From: CAJXSN01 sp947492235
GTDB taxonomy: Bacteria; Pseudomonadota; Alphaproteobacteria; Sphingomonadales; Sphingomonadaceae
Assembly (NCBI RefSeq): GCF_042492175.1
Contig: NZ_CP170453.1
Location: 496,001 to 560,000 of the forward strand
DNA: 64,000 nt
Direction of reading: 5' to 3'
Positions 23,846 to 32,056 of the stretch are shown one piece after another (position 1 is the stretch's first letter; each line of letters begins with the position of its first letter). Below the pieces are notes generated by a model. The model did not search any database and was not told where the DNA came from. It saw nothing but the letters and a program-made list of their open reading frames with translations. A program made the position numbers and the translations under genes.

Positions 23846-25294
23846 ATGCGTCCTACAGTCATCATCATCGGCCGGCCCAATGTCGGCAAGTCCACTTTGT
23901 TCAACCGTCTGGTGGGCAAAAAGCTCGCTCTGGTGGACGATCAGCCGGGCGTTACCCGCGATCGCCGGATGGGCGATGCCGAGCTGGCGGGGATGAAATT
24001 CACCGTCGTCGATACCGCCGGGTGGGAGGATGACGACGCCGAATCGCTGCCGGGCCGGATGCGCGCGCAGACCGAGGTCAGCGTCGAGGGCGCGGACGCA
24101 GTGCTGTTCGTGATCGATGCACGCGCGGGCCTGACCCCGCTGGACGAGGAAATCGGGCGCTGGCTGCGCACGGTAGAGGTGCCGGTGGTGCTGGTGGCGA
24201 ACAAGGCCGAGGGTAAAGCCGGCGAGGCGGGTATGCTGGAAAGCTATGCGCTGGGTCTGGGCGATCCGGCGGGTATCTCTGCCGAACATGGCGAGGGGAT
24301 TGCCGACCTTTTCGAAGGGCTGTGGCCGATCATCGGCAAGGATGCCGACGATGAGGAAGAGGCCCATCAGGAACGGCTGGACAATCACGATCCTGAAGAA
24401 GACGCCCCGCTCGGTCCGCTGAAACTGGCCATCGTCGGCCGCCCCAATGCGGGCAAATCGACCCTCATCAACAAGATGCTGGGCGAGGACCGTCTGCTGA
24501 CCGGGCCGGAAGCGGGGATTACCCGCGATTCGATTGCGATCGACTGGCAATGGACCGATCCCAAAGCGAAACCCGACGATGATGGCGTGCGCGACATCCG
24601 CCTGATCGACACCGCCGGTATGCGCAAGAAACGCAATGTGACCGAGAAGCTGGAAAAGCTTTCGGTGGCCGATGCCCGCCGCGCAGTCGATTTTGCAGAG
24701 GTTGTCGTGTTGCTGCTCGATGCCACCCAGGGTCTGGAGCATCAGGATCTGAAAATCGCGGCCATGGCGCTGGAAGAAGGCCGGGCGCTGATGGTGGCAA
24801 TCAACAAGTGGGACATTGCCGAGGATGCCAGCGCACTGTTCAACGGCGTGCGTGCCGCGCTGGATGACGGGTTGGCACAGGTGCGCGGGCTCCCGCTGCT
24901 GGCCGTGAGCGCAAAGACCGGCAAAGGCATCGACCAGATGCTGAGCGCTGCATTCGAATTGCGCGAAAGCTGGTCGAAGCGCGTGCCCACCGCCGCGCTC
25001 AACCGCTGGTTCGACGATGCGATGGAGGCCAACCCGCCGCCCGCGCCCAAGGGCCGACGGGTCAAACTGCGCTATATCACGCAGGTCGGCACCCGCCCGC
25101 CCCGCTTTGTGATTTTCGGGACCAGGCTGGAATCGCTGCCGACCAGTTACGAACGCTATCTGGTCAACGGCATCCGGTCCAAACTGGGTTTCGATGCCGT
25201 GCCCGTGCGGGTGTCATTGAAGAGCCCGAAAAACCCCTACAACGCCAACAAAGGCGGAGGCGGGAATTACAGCGGCGGTTCGGACAAGGGGTAA
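23846..25294 (+). CDS. der: Ribosome biogenesis GTPase Der (EngA)
   Basis: 482 residues. Two tandem Era-like GTPase domains: G1 motifs GRPNVGKST (about residue 9) and GRPNAGKST (about residue 199), with G3 DTAGW and DTAGM and second-domain G4 NKWD. In the first domain the G4 is NKAEG rather than NKxD, which is common for Der (NKTD or NKVE variants). The C-terminal KH-like domain has GRRVKLRYITQVGTRPPRFVIF. Needed for 50S subunit maturation. The ATG at 23846 is preceded by GGGTGAA. The DUF2721 gene follows after 10 bp. Confidence 0.97.
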   Translation: MRPTVIIIGRPNVGKSTLFNRLVGKKLALVDDQPGVTRDRRMGDAELAGMKFTVVDTAGWEDDDAESLPGRMRAQTEVSVEGADAVLFVIDARAGLTPLDEEIGRWLRTVEVPVVLVANKAEGKAGEAGMLESYALGLGDPAGISAEHGEGIADLFEGLWPIIGKDADDEEEAHQERLDNHDPEEDAPLGPLKLAIVGRPNAGKSTLINKMLGEDRLLTGPEAGITRDSIAIDWQWTDPKAKPDDDGVRDIRLIDTAGMRKKRNVTEKLEKLSVADARRAVDFAEVVVLLLDATQGLEHQDLKIAAMALEEGRALMVAINKWDIAEDASALFNGVRAALDDGLAQVRGLPLLAVSAKTGKGIDQMLSAAFELRESWSKRVPTAALNRWFDDAMEANPPPAPKGRRVKLRYITQVGTRPPRFVIFGTRLESLPTSYERYLVNGIRSKLGFDAVPVRVSLKSPKNPYNANKGGGGNYSGGSDKG

Positions 25295-25304
25295 TACGCG
25301 CGTG

Positions 25305-25838
25305 ATGGAAGACCTGCTCGCCTTTGCCGCCACCGGCCTCGCCACAGACCTGATCGAGCGGACCTCCAGCACCGCGCGCGTCCAGTCGATCGTCCAGCTC
25401 TCGCTCGCCCCGGCCTTCCTGCTCGCCGGGATCGGGGCAATCATGAATGTCATGACCAATCGGCTGATCTGGGTGGCGAACCGGATCGAGCGGATCACGA
25501 TGATGGACGAAGAAGGGCGCGCAGGCAGCGCGGTGGACGATCTGCCCGCGCTCGAAAAGCGCCGCGGCTATGCGCAATCGGCGCTGATGTTCAGCACGCT
25601 GGCCGCGCTCAGCATCAGCGTGGTGATTACCGTGCTGTTCGTGTCGGCCTTCATCACCCCGCAGATCGGCTATCTCACCGCGATTGTCTGGATCATCACG
25701 ATGGTGTTCCTGATGATCGGCCTGTCGATGTTCGCGTTGGAGGCCCGCACCGCCGCCCACCGCAACCGCGAGCGATTGAAGGAAGAGCGCACGCGCCAGC
25801 GCATGGCACGGGCGGAGAGCAACCAGAACAAGGGCTGA
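25305..25838 (+). CDS. DUF2721 family membrane protein
   Basis: 177 residues with three membrane segments (VQLSLAPAFLLAGIGAIMNVM; LMFSTLAALSISVVITVLFV; IVWIITMVFLMIGLSMFALEA). The block SLAPAFLLAGIGAIMNVMTN followed by RLIWVANRIERI is the DUF2721 hallmark. The C terminus is a charged helix. A GTG 3 bp upstream could be the start instead. Probably cotranscribed with der. Function unknown. Confidence 0.8.
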   Translation: MEDLLAFAATGLATDLIERTSSTARVQSIVQLSLAPAFLLAGIGAIMNVMTNRLIWVANRIERITMMDEEGRAGSAVDDLPALEKRRGYAQSALMFSTLAALSISVVITVLFVSAFITPQIGYLTAIVWIITMVFLMIGLSMFALEARTAAHRNRERLKEERTRQRMARAESNQNKG

Positions 25839-25883
25839 GGCGAGATTTCCCGCGGTGAGGGCCGACGCAGATAGGACAACACG

Positions 25884-26762
25884 ATGATGAGCATTCAGAA
25901 CTGCACTCAGCCCCCCTCTTCTCGCGATAAGAGAATACGCCGCGCACTTCTTGGCGGAACGCTCTCAGTGCTTTGCCTGAGTTTGGCGCTCACTTCTCCG
26001 CTCAGGGCGCAGGATGATCCTCAGATCGAGCAGTCTGCCGACGGTGAGCAAGCTCAGCGATCGTCGACACCCATTGAGATAGCCGTGAACGGCGCGCTCA
26101 CCGCTGCTACCAACGACGAATTCGTAGAATATTTCAAGGCGCTAAGCGGAGACATCGCGATAAGGGAACGCAATGCTCCCATAATCGAGATGATGTCTAC
26201 AGAAGGCCCCAAGGTCGATGGCTGGGAGCAACAGGGCGTTGACATCATTGCGGAGCTGCAGGCTGCGGGAGACGGACAAATCCCCGCTTTGCTCCGCGAC
26301 ACCAGAGCCGATTCTAATGCCGTCGGCGATCCGTCGGGTCTGGCGCGCGCGGACTTCAGCGGATTCACGAGCTACATCTTGCAGCCGGAGCCTGATGCCC
26401 AAAGCACGGAGCGAGCATTTTTCAGCGTCTTACCGGGCGTGTGGTTGCAAACCGTGCAGGAAGTTGCGGGGCGCGGCAATGCGCGGTGCGTTACTGGCGA
26501 CCTCGGCGTTGTCCTCCATGTAAAACGGCCGCATACACAATGGTCTCCCGACGAATTGCTGTTTTATGCAGGGTTTGTCGCTTTCCTCGATCAGATCGGC
26601 GAGAAGAACCTGTGCTTCGTGCATGATCGGGGTGATGGTGGTGCCTACACGGCTGCTGCGTATCTGCTGGACGGCACCAGTCTTCCGGCATTTACCGAAA
26701 GCCTGCCTGTGTCCGTCATAATGGATGCGAAAAAACTGCAACCAATGATCTCGGGGGAATAG
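25884..26762 (+). CDS. Secreted protein of unknown function
   Basis: 292 residues that I do not recognise. A signal peptide is at about residues 18-43 (ALLGGTLSVLCLSLALTSPL, cleavage near RAQ-DD). The mature part has a Gln/Glu-rich stretch (DPQIEQSADGEQAQRSS) and then a mixed alpha/beta region. Two Cys residues in the second half (NARCVTGDL, KNLCFVHDR) could form a disulfide. One line I counted is 52% G+C, below most neighbours, which may mean recent acquisition. The ATG at 25884 or 25887 is not decided by an obvious Shine-Dalgarno. Confidence 0.65.
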   Translation: MMSIQNCTQPPSSRDKRIRRALLGGTLSVLCLSLALTSPLRAQDDPQIEQSADGEQAQRSSTPIEIAVNGALTAATNDEFVEYFKALSGDIAIRERNAPIIEMMSTEGPKVDGWEQQGVDIIAELQAAGDGQIPALLRDTRADSNAVGDPSGLARADFSGFTSYILQPEPDAQSTERAFFSVLPGVWLQTVQEVAGRGNARCVTGDLGVVLHVKRPHTQWSPDELLFYAGFVAFLDQIGEKNLCFVHDRGDGGAYTAAAYLLDGTSLPAFTESLPVSVIMDAKKLQPMISGE

Positions 26763-26801
26763 GGGGCGGCGCGCACGGCGTACCGGCCCCTTTTGACATC
26801 C

Positions 26802-27290
26802 CTACTTCTCGCCCTCGCCTGCGGCGCTGCTTTGTAGCTGGACGTAATTCTGCAGGCCCATCCGCTCGATCATGTCGAACTGCGTTTCGAGGAAGTCGAC
26901 ATGCTCCTCCTCGTTGTCGAGGATGTAGGCGAACAGGTCGCGGCTGACATAGTCGCGCACGCTCTCGCAATATTCGACCGCGTCGCGCAGCAGCGGAATG
27001 GCTTTCTCTTCCAGCGCCATATCGGCCTTGAGGATTTCCTCGACCGTTTCACCGACCTGCAATTTGTGGATCGCCTGAAAATTGGGCAGCCCGTTGAGGA
27101 ACAGGACCCGCTCGGCCAGCTTGTCGGCATGTTCCATCTCCTCGATGGATTCCTTGCGCTCGTAAGCAGCCAGTTTCGCAACGCCCCAATCATCCAGAAC
27201 GCGGTAATGCAGCCAATACTGGTTGATTGCCGTCAGCTCGTTGGTGAGAGCCTGGTTGAGAAAATCGATGACCTTGGGATCGCCCTTCAT
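26802..27290 (-). CDS. bfr: Bacterioferritin
   Basis: 162-residue iron-storage protein forming a 24-mer shell. Ferroxidase ligands are all in place: Glu18, Glu51, His54, Glu94, Glu127 and His130. Met52, the axial haem ligand at the dimer interface, is present (EEMEHAD), so this is a haem-binding bacterioferritin. Downstream of bfd on the same strand with a 131-bp gap; Bfd releases iron from this shell. The ATG at 27290 follows AGGAGCAC. Confidence 0.97.
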   Translation of the reverse strand: MKGDPKVIDFLNQALTNELTAINQYWLHYRVLDDWGVAKLAAYERKESIEEMEHADKLAERVLFLNGLPNFQAIHKLQVGETVEEILKADMALEEKAIPLLRDAVEYCESVRDYVSRDLFAYILDNEEEHVDFLETQFDMIERMGLQNYVQLQSSAAGEGEK

Positions 27291-27421
27291 GGCGGTGTGC
27301 TCCTGATGACTGAATGTGGCGCGCTTATGCGGGCCATACAGTCATGAAAGCAAGGGTCAAAATGTCAAAAAACCGCAGAAAACCGCCATTTGCGAATGGT
27401 TTTCAGTAGCGGGAAAATGCG

Positions 27422-27610
27422 TCAGGCCGGGGCCGGTTGAAGGCCCATTTCGCGCTCTTCGAACAGGATGGCGTCAGCCTCGTTCAGGCAGGAACCGCAA
27501 TTGGGCCGCTTGCCCAGCTTGGCATAGGCCGCTTCGGCATCACCATTCGTGAGGCGCGCCACGCGGCGCAGCTCTGTTTCGCGGATGGCATTGCAGATGC
27601 AAACATACAT
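27422..27610 (-). CDS. bfd: Bacterioferritin-associated ferredoxin
   Basis: 62 residues, the standard size. The four [2Fe-2S] ligands are Cys4 and Cys6 (MYVCICNAIRE) and Cys38 and Cys41 (RPNCGSCLNEAD). Bfd docks on bacterioferritin and reduces stored Fe(III) for release when iron is scarce. Two Fur-like palindromes at 27625-27639 and 27652-27666 precede it, so it is very likely iron-repressed. AGGAGA is the ribosome binding site. A longer in-frame reading upstream is shadow sequence. Confidence 0.95.
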   Translation of the reverse strand: MYVCICNAIRETELRRVARLTNGDAEAAYAKLGKRPNCGSCLNEADAILFEEREMGLQPAPA

Positions 27611-27624
27611 GCTTCGGCGTCTCC

Positions 27625-27639
27625 TGCGATTGATTCGCA
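27625..27639. promoter_or_regulatory. Fur-like box, proximal to bfd
   Basis: TGCGATTGATTCGCA, a 7-1-7 inverted repeat with one mismatched pair, 15 bp upstream of the bfd start. It fits the classical Fur pattern TGAnAATnATTnTCA at most palindromic positions. Confidence 0.55.
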
Positions 27640-27645
27640 AGAGCA

Positions 27646-27673
27646 TATTTATGCGAATTATTCTCAATAGCAA
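27646..27673 (-). promoter_or_regulatory. bfd promoter with Fur-like box in the spacer
   Basis: On the minus strand: -35 TTGCTA (27673-27668), 16-bp spacer, -10 TAAATA (27651-27646). The spacer holds a 7-1-7 palindrome, TGCGAATTATTCTCA on the plus strand (27652-27666), close to the Fur consensus. Binding there would block polymerase when iron is plentiful. Confidence 0.6.
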
Positions 27674-27720
27674 GTGGATTTTTGTTGAACGCTGCGGGCG
27701 GGGCACGTCCGTGCCCCTAG

Positions 27721-27770
27721 CCTCCTCGCTCATGCGACCAGAAGGTCGCGTCGCTGCGGGCGCGCGGTCG
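27721..27770. repeat. Dispersed intergenic repeat, copy 1
   Basis: Contains CTCCTCGCTCATGCGACC, then GGTCGCGTCGCTGCGGGCG. The same frame of CTCCTCGCTCA, a short hairpin, GCGTCGCTGCGGGCG occurs at 62434-62475. A small inverted repeat (GCGACC/GGTCGC) lies at its centre. It sits between bfd and the DUF418 gene, within a 226-bp gap. Confidence 0.55.
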
Positions 27771-27836
27771 CGCTTGCGGCCCTGACGGGCCGTTTGGTTT
27801 CTCGTAAAAACACGGGCGTTAGCGAGGTCCGAATCT

Positions 27837-29132
27837 CTAGCGCCGGATCGGGAACAACTTCCCATAGGTCAGGCAGCGCCACAGCCATTCCAGCGGGCCA
27901 TAGCGGAACCGGTCCAGCCACGGCTTGGACCAAGCGAGCATCATCACCCACGCGGCAACCGTCACGCCGTACAATTGCGGGCGGTTCAATTCGCCGTAGA
28001 GACCCAATGCCCAGCCATGGAAGACGAACATCATCACCACCGATGTGCCGAGATAATTGGTGAACGCCGTCCGCCCCGCGGCGGAAATGCGTTGCCCCAA
28101 CCAGCCCGTCCATGCCGGTGAATAGACCACCAGCAGCGCCGCCAGCCCCAGCGCCATCGCCAATCGGGGCAGCGGGCTCCATCCCACAAAGGCGGCCGTG
28201 GCGGTGTAGAACGCGAACCCGCCCGACTGTACGAACAGACCGATCGCCAGATGCGCAAGGCCTCCGCCAAGCAATCCGATCCAGCCCCACAGGACCATCC
28301 GGCCCCTATCCAGTGCTCCGCTGAAAAACCCGTAGCGATAAAGCGCCATGCCCAGCAGCATCAGAGGCAGAGTTTCGAATATGAAGAACCCCGCATTGGC
28401 CAGCGGCAGAAACCATTCCTGCTTGAACCGTTTCTCGACCAGGCCCGCATAATCGCCGCTCTGCTTCAGCTGCGTCGTCTCCGCATCGTCGGCCAGCGCC
28501 TCATCGATACCGGCGAGCATGTCGCCACGCATTTCGGCGAATTGGGGCGCATCACCCATCGCGGTATCCGTGACCAGAAACGGAAAGGTGATCGTCGCTG
28601 CGTAGAGCAGAGCGCCAAAGACGTAGCCGATAATCCCGGCATAGAGCTGGGTTTTGGCTTTCCACCTGAGGCAGGCCAGCGCGAGAAAGCCGAACAACCC
28701 GTAGAAAAACAGAATGTCGCCGATCCAGATAAAGAAGAAATGGATCAGCCCGAACACGGCCAGGATTGCCAGCCGTTTGGCCTGAAGCGCGCGCGATCCA
28801 CCCCGCGCCCACACACGCTCCATGAAAAGAACCATGCCCGCGCCAAACAGCAGCGTGAAGAGCGCCCGCATCTTGCCGTCGATCAGCACCAATTGCGCGA
28901 TCCACTGCCAGCCACCGGGGTCACCGGTCGGAACGAGGAAGGCTTCCGGATAGATATAGGCGTTAAACGGCTGACCGAAGATCACGATATTGGCCGCCAG
29001 AATGCCCATCACGGCGATGCCGCGAATAAAATCGAGGCTGGCGATGCGATCATTCGTGCCCGCCGCAAGAGGCTTGGCCTCGTCAGGCGGAGCAATGTCC
29101 GCCAGTCCGGCCAGCTGCGCGTCGCTTGTCAT
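27837..29132 (-). CDS. DUF418 (YeiB-like) integral membrane protein
   Basis: 431 residues with about ten membrane segments. The N-terminal signature RIASLDFIRGIAVMGILAANI is that of the DUF418/YeiB family, and the C-terminal DUF418 domain includes AAGRTAFTNYLGTSVVMMFVF and GPLEWLWRCLTYGK. YeiB-like proteins are related to acyltransferases of the heparan-alpha-glucosaminide type, but no substrate is known here. It stands alone, converging on nothing; the dispersed repeat lies just past its stop. Confidence 0.88.
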   Translation of the reverse strand: MTSDAQLAGLADIAPPDEAKPLAAGTNDRIASLDFIRGIAVMGILAANIVIFGQPFNAYIYPEAFLVPTGDPGGWQWIAQLVLIDGKMRALFTLLFGAGMVLFMERVWARGGSRALQAKRLAILAVFGLIHFFFIWIGDILFFYGLFGFLALACLRWKAKTQLYAGIIGYVFGALLYAATITFPFLVTDTAMGDAPQFAEMRGDMLAGIDEALADDAETTQLKQSGDYAGLVEKRFKQEWFLPLANAGFFIFETLPLMLLGMALYRYGFFSGALDRGRMVLWGWIGLLGGGLAHLAIGLFVQSGGFAFYTATAAFVGWSPLPRLAMALGLAALLVVYSPAWTGWLGQRISAAGRTAFTNYLGTSVVMMFVFHGWALGLYGELNRPQLYGVTVAAWVMMLAWSKPWLDRFRYGPLEWLWRCLTYGKLFPIRR

Positions 29133-29260
29133 GATGCCCGTCCCCTATCACCCGCACCATACGGGAGTCCGCGCTGTATCGGCACGCTCGGCACAAGGGA
29201 ACATTCCGTCGATGAAGTGCTGGCGTGGGCGGACCGAAGACTATCGATCAGCCGAGCAGA

Positions 29261-30442
29261 TCACCGGGTAACGAGGCAGTCCTGCCCGCCGCGTTTCAGC
29301 GCCGTGCAAGCCGATTGCGCATCGCCGCGCGAAGCGAAGCCTGCGGCCAGCAATCGGGTCACGCGGCCCGACGGGACAAGCAGCTTGCTGCTGCCGGACA
29401 ACTCGCTGCGCGATGCCAGACGCGACCACAAGCGCTCGGCGTTACTCTTTACCGAGAATGCACCCAGCTGGACTTTCCAAGGGCCGGAGGACGCCGTTGC
29501 CGCCGGGGCAGGTGCAGGTCGAGGCTGCGGCGCGGGTGCCCGAGCCTGTGCTGGAGCCGGCGTCCGAACGGGAGAAGCCGCAGCGCTGCGCACCGGCGGT
29601 GCGCTGGTCGGACGGGTATAGGGTGCGCCTGCCTCGGCCGGGCTTTCCGTGCCGGTGACGCGCTGCGCCTCGGCCACAGCAGCCTGAGCGGCAGCGACGG
29701 ACGGAGCGACAGATGTCGTCGGGATCGGGCGCGGGATGGCAGCGGCACCGCCAGGATTTTGCCGGACGGGCGCAGCAGCGACAGAACGAACCGGCGCAGG
29801 AGGCGGCGCGACACTGGTGGCTGCACCGCCATTCAGATCGGCGGCGGCCAGCTGGCTCACCCGCTGCGCATCGGCCTTTTGTTTGAGGTCAACCGCGACA
29901 ATTTGCGCCTGCTCACGCTGGGCGAGCGGAATGAAATCATCCATCTGCGCGATTGCGGGAGCGGCCTGCGGCAGGCCGGCGGAATTCGCCAGTGTCAGCA
30001 AGGCATATGCCCGGACCCAGTCCTTCTCCACCAGATCGCCGTTAAAGTGGGCGATGCCCAGGAGATATTGCGCGCGCGGATCACCGCGTCCCGCTGCGGC
30101 TTGCACATAGGGCATGGCTTCCTGACGGCGACCGTCCTGAAACATCAGCAGGCCCAGATTGTCGGCCGCTTTCAGATGGCCCTGCGCTGCGGCCTTGGCG
30201 TAAAACACCTCCGCCTGCTTGGCGTTGGCTTCGACCCCCCGGCCCAGCCGGTAGGCCTGCGCCATATTGAACTGCGCATCGGCATCACCGCTGGCGGCTG
30301 GCCCGCGCCATTCCGCAACGGCTGCGGCGTAATTGCCCGCGCTCCACGCATCGACGCCTGCCTTCACATCGGCGAGCGCAGGCGTGGGGACAGCGATACA
30401 AAGCGCCAGCAGTGCGGCACCTAGGGCAGAGGATCTGGCCAT
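29261..30442 (-). CDS. Secreted Sel1/TPR-repeat protein with C-terminal SPOR domain
   Basis: 393 residues. Signal peptide at 1-24 (ALGAALLALCIAVPTPALA-DV). Sel1-like repeats at about 25-170 (DADAQFNMAQAYRLGRGVEA, GDPRAQYLLGIAHFNGDLVE). A Pro/Ala-rich linker follows, about 120 residues. The C-terminal SPOR domain (about 315-393) starts GPWKVQLGAFSVKSNAERLW. SPOR domains bind denuded glycan strands at the septum, so it is probably a periplasmic division-site protein. It is divergent from the parA-like gene, with a shared 238-bp promoter region. The ATG at 30442 gives the best signal peptide. Confidence 0.85.
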   Translation of the reverse strand: MARSSALGAALLALCIAVPTPALADVKAGVDAWSAGNYAAAVAEWRGPAASGDADAQFNMAQAYRLGRGVEANAKQAEVFYAKAAAQGHLKAADNLGLLMFQDGRRQEAMPYVQAAAGRGDPRAQYLLGIAHFNGDLVEKDWVRAYALLTLANSAGLPQAAPAIAQMDDFIPLAQREQAQIVAVDLKQKADAQRVSQLAAADLNGGAATSVAPPPAPVRSVAAAPVRQNPGGAAAIPRPIPTTSVAPSVAAAQAAVAEAQRVTGTESPAEAGAPYTRPTSAPPVRSAAASPVRTPAPAQARAPAPQPRPAPAPAATASSGPWKVQLGAFSVKSNAERLWSRLASRSELSGSSKLLVPSGRVTRLLAAGFASRGDAQSACTALKRGGQDCLVTR

Positions 30443-30588
30443 GGGAGTGGCCCTTTCGTTCACAGTGAAAGTCGATGTCTTGGTAGACTGACATAGTGAA
30501 CACCCCGTTAGCAAAGGGTTTATCGTCGCTGAAAACATGCAATCGAGAGCGTTAAGGGGCCTCACATGCGCATTCATGACTGCCAGTG

Positions 30589-30603
30589 TTAACCCAAAAT
30601 TAG
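30589..30603. promoter_or_regulatory. Possible CtrA binding site in the parA / SPOR intergenic region
   Basis: TTAA-N7-TTAG (TTAACCCAAAATTAG) differs by one base from the CtrA consensus TTAA-N7-TTAA. It lies 78 bp before the parA-like start. Such a match can arise by chance. Confidence 0.35.
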
Positions 30604-30680
30604 GGGTATCCTGCGATTTCCGTAAGTGACCTCCGGCGACAGGCGCTGGGGACCATTTGGATTTAACGGGGGACCAGTCC

Positions 30681-31397
30681 TTGCGTGTACTGGCATTAGC
30701 TTCGCAAAAAGGCGGATCGGGTAAGACCACCCTTTCAGGCCATCTGGCGGTTCAGGCGCAGCGCGCCGGAGCAGGACCCGTCGTGCTGATCGATATCGAT
30801 CCGCAAGGCTCTCTGGCCGATTGGTGGAACGAGCGTGAGGCGGAATATCCCGCTTTCGCCCAGACCACTGTCACGCGGCTGGCAACCGATCTCCAGGCCT
30901 TGCGCCAGCAGGGCTTCAAACTGGCCGTCATCGATACACCGCCTGCCATCACGATGGCGATCCAGTCGGTTATCGGTGTGGCCGAACTGATTGTCGTCCC
31001 CACCCGCCCCAGCCCGCACGATCTGCGCGCCGTGGGCGCTACGGTCGATCTGTGCGAACGTGCAGGCAAGCCGCTGGTGTTCTGCGTCAACGCCGCCACG
31101 CCCAAGGCCAAGATTACTTCCGAAGCCGCTGTTGCGCTCAGCCAGCATGGCACCGTTGCACCGATCACGCTGCATCATCGCACCGATTTTGCCGCCTCGA
31201 TGATCGATGGCCGCACCGTGATGGAAGTCGATCCGAACAGCCGCTCCGCCGCCGAAGTGACCGCCCTGTGGGGCTATCTCGCTGACCGGCTGGAGAAGAA
31301 TTTCCGCCGCACCGTCTTTGCTGCTCCGCAAGCGGCGCAGCAACCCTCGGGCGGCTACCGTCCCGCAGGTGGCTTCGGCCGCCGCGTAGCGTCCTAA
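30681..31397 (+). CDS. ParA/MinD-type ATPase, orphan
   Basis: 238 residues from the TTG at 30681, preceded by ACGGGGGACC; an in-frame TTG 24 bp upstream is the alternative. The deviant Walker A motif is KGGSGKTT (residues 10-17) and the A' motif VVLIDIDPQGSLADWW. The Walker B-like stretch is LAVIDTPPA. It lacks the N-terminal DNA-binding helix of type Ia ParAs. The C-terminal 25 residues are Ala/Gln/Gly-rich. No parB is adjacent; an RHH protein and a SPOR lipoprotein follow in the same orientation. Such ATPases position chromosomes, plasmids, chemoreceptors or division sites. The cargo here is unknown. Confidence 0.88.
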   Translation: MRVLALASQKGGSGKTTLSGHLAVQAQRAGAGPVVLIDIDPQGSLADWWNEREAEYPAFAQTTVTRLATDLQALRQQGFKLAVIDTPPAITMAIQSVIGVAELIVVPTRPSPHDLRAVGATVDLCERAGKPLVFCVNAATPKAKITSEAAVALSQHGTVAPITLHHRTDFAASMIDGRTVMEVDPNSRSAAEVTALWGYLADRLEKNFRRTVFAAPQAAQQPSGGYRPAGGFGRRVAS

Positions 31398-31425
31398 GCG
31401 CGCCTTTCAGGGGACAGGAAACACC

Positions 31426-32007
31426 ATGACAGAAACGAGCTTCGCCTCTCTCAGCCCTACGCTGCTGGCCCGCAAGGGCGGCGCGAAGCCTGCCATGCGT
31501 CCGCAGATCGCTCCCGTGCACGGCGAAAGCCCGAACGGCGGCGCTGCTTTGGCTGCCAATCTGGAAGATCTGGGCTGGAATGACATGGGCGAGCCCCATG
31601 AAACGGACCAGCCGACGGATGGCCACGCTGGCCTGACACCGGAACCCGCCCCGCAACCAGCCAAACCTTCTGTGGTCGCAGTCTCGCCAGCGGAGGCCCC
31701 GATGCCTGTTCCGCCGGTAAAGCAACAGATCGAGGAGCTGGCCACCCGCATTGCTTCCAATGACAGCCCAGAAAATCGGGATGCGCCGGCGGCAAAGCCG
31801 CGGCGGTCCGCTGCCTCTCGCGGCAAGCGTGCTGCCTTCACCCTGCGGCTCGATTCCGACCGCCACCTGAAATTGCGTCTGGCCAGCACCATTCGCGGCC
31901 GCAGCGCTCAGGCACTGGTGACCGAAGCGCTGGACAAGTTGCTGGGCGACATGCCCGAAGTCGACAGCATGGCCGCACAGGTCCCACATCAAGGCGCGGG
32001 CAAATGA
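31426..32007 (+). CDS. Ribbon-helix-helix protein with long disordered N terminus, ParA partner candidate
   Basis: 193 residues. Residues 1-130 are Pro/Ala-rich and probably disordered. Residues 136-173 (AAFTLRLDSDRHLKLRLAST, then GRSAQALVTEALDKLL) form a ribbon-helix-helix fold: one strand and two helices, as in ParG/CopG-type DNA binders. It starts 28 bp after the ParA-type ATPase gene. ParA partners of the RHH type use a flexible N terminus to stimulate the ATPase, which fits this layout. No CopG-family symbol can be given. Confidence 0.75.
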   Translation: MTETSFASLSPTLLARKGGAKPAMRPQIAPVHGESPNGGAALAANLEDLGWNDMGEPHETDQPTDGHAGLTPEPAPQPAKPSVVAVSPAEAPMPVPPVKQQIEELATRIASNDSPENRDAPAAKPRRSAASRGKRAAFTLRLDSDRHLKLRLASTIRGRSAQALVTEALDKLLGDMPEVDSMAAQVPHQGAGK

Positions 32008-32056
32008 CCCGCGCTCCCTCATTTGCACGCATGATGACCGCCCAAGGGGAATACCA

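Noticed and set aside
27291..27421. ATGACTG/CAGTCAT inverted repeat between bfd and bfr
   Set aside because: The arms are 7 bp and far apart, and I see no second Fur-like box; it may be chance.
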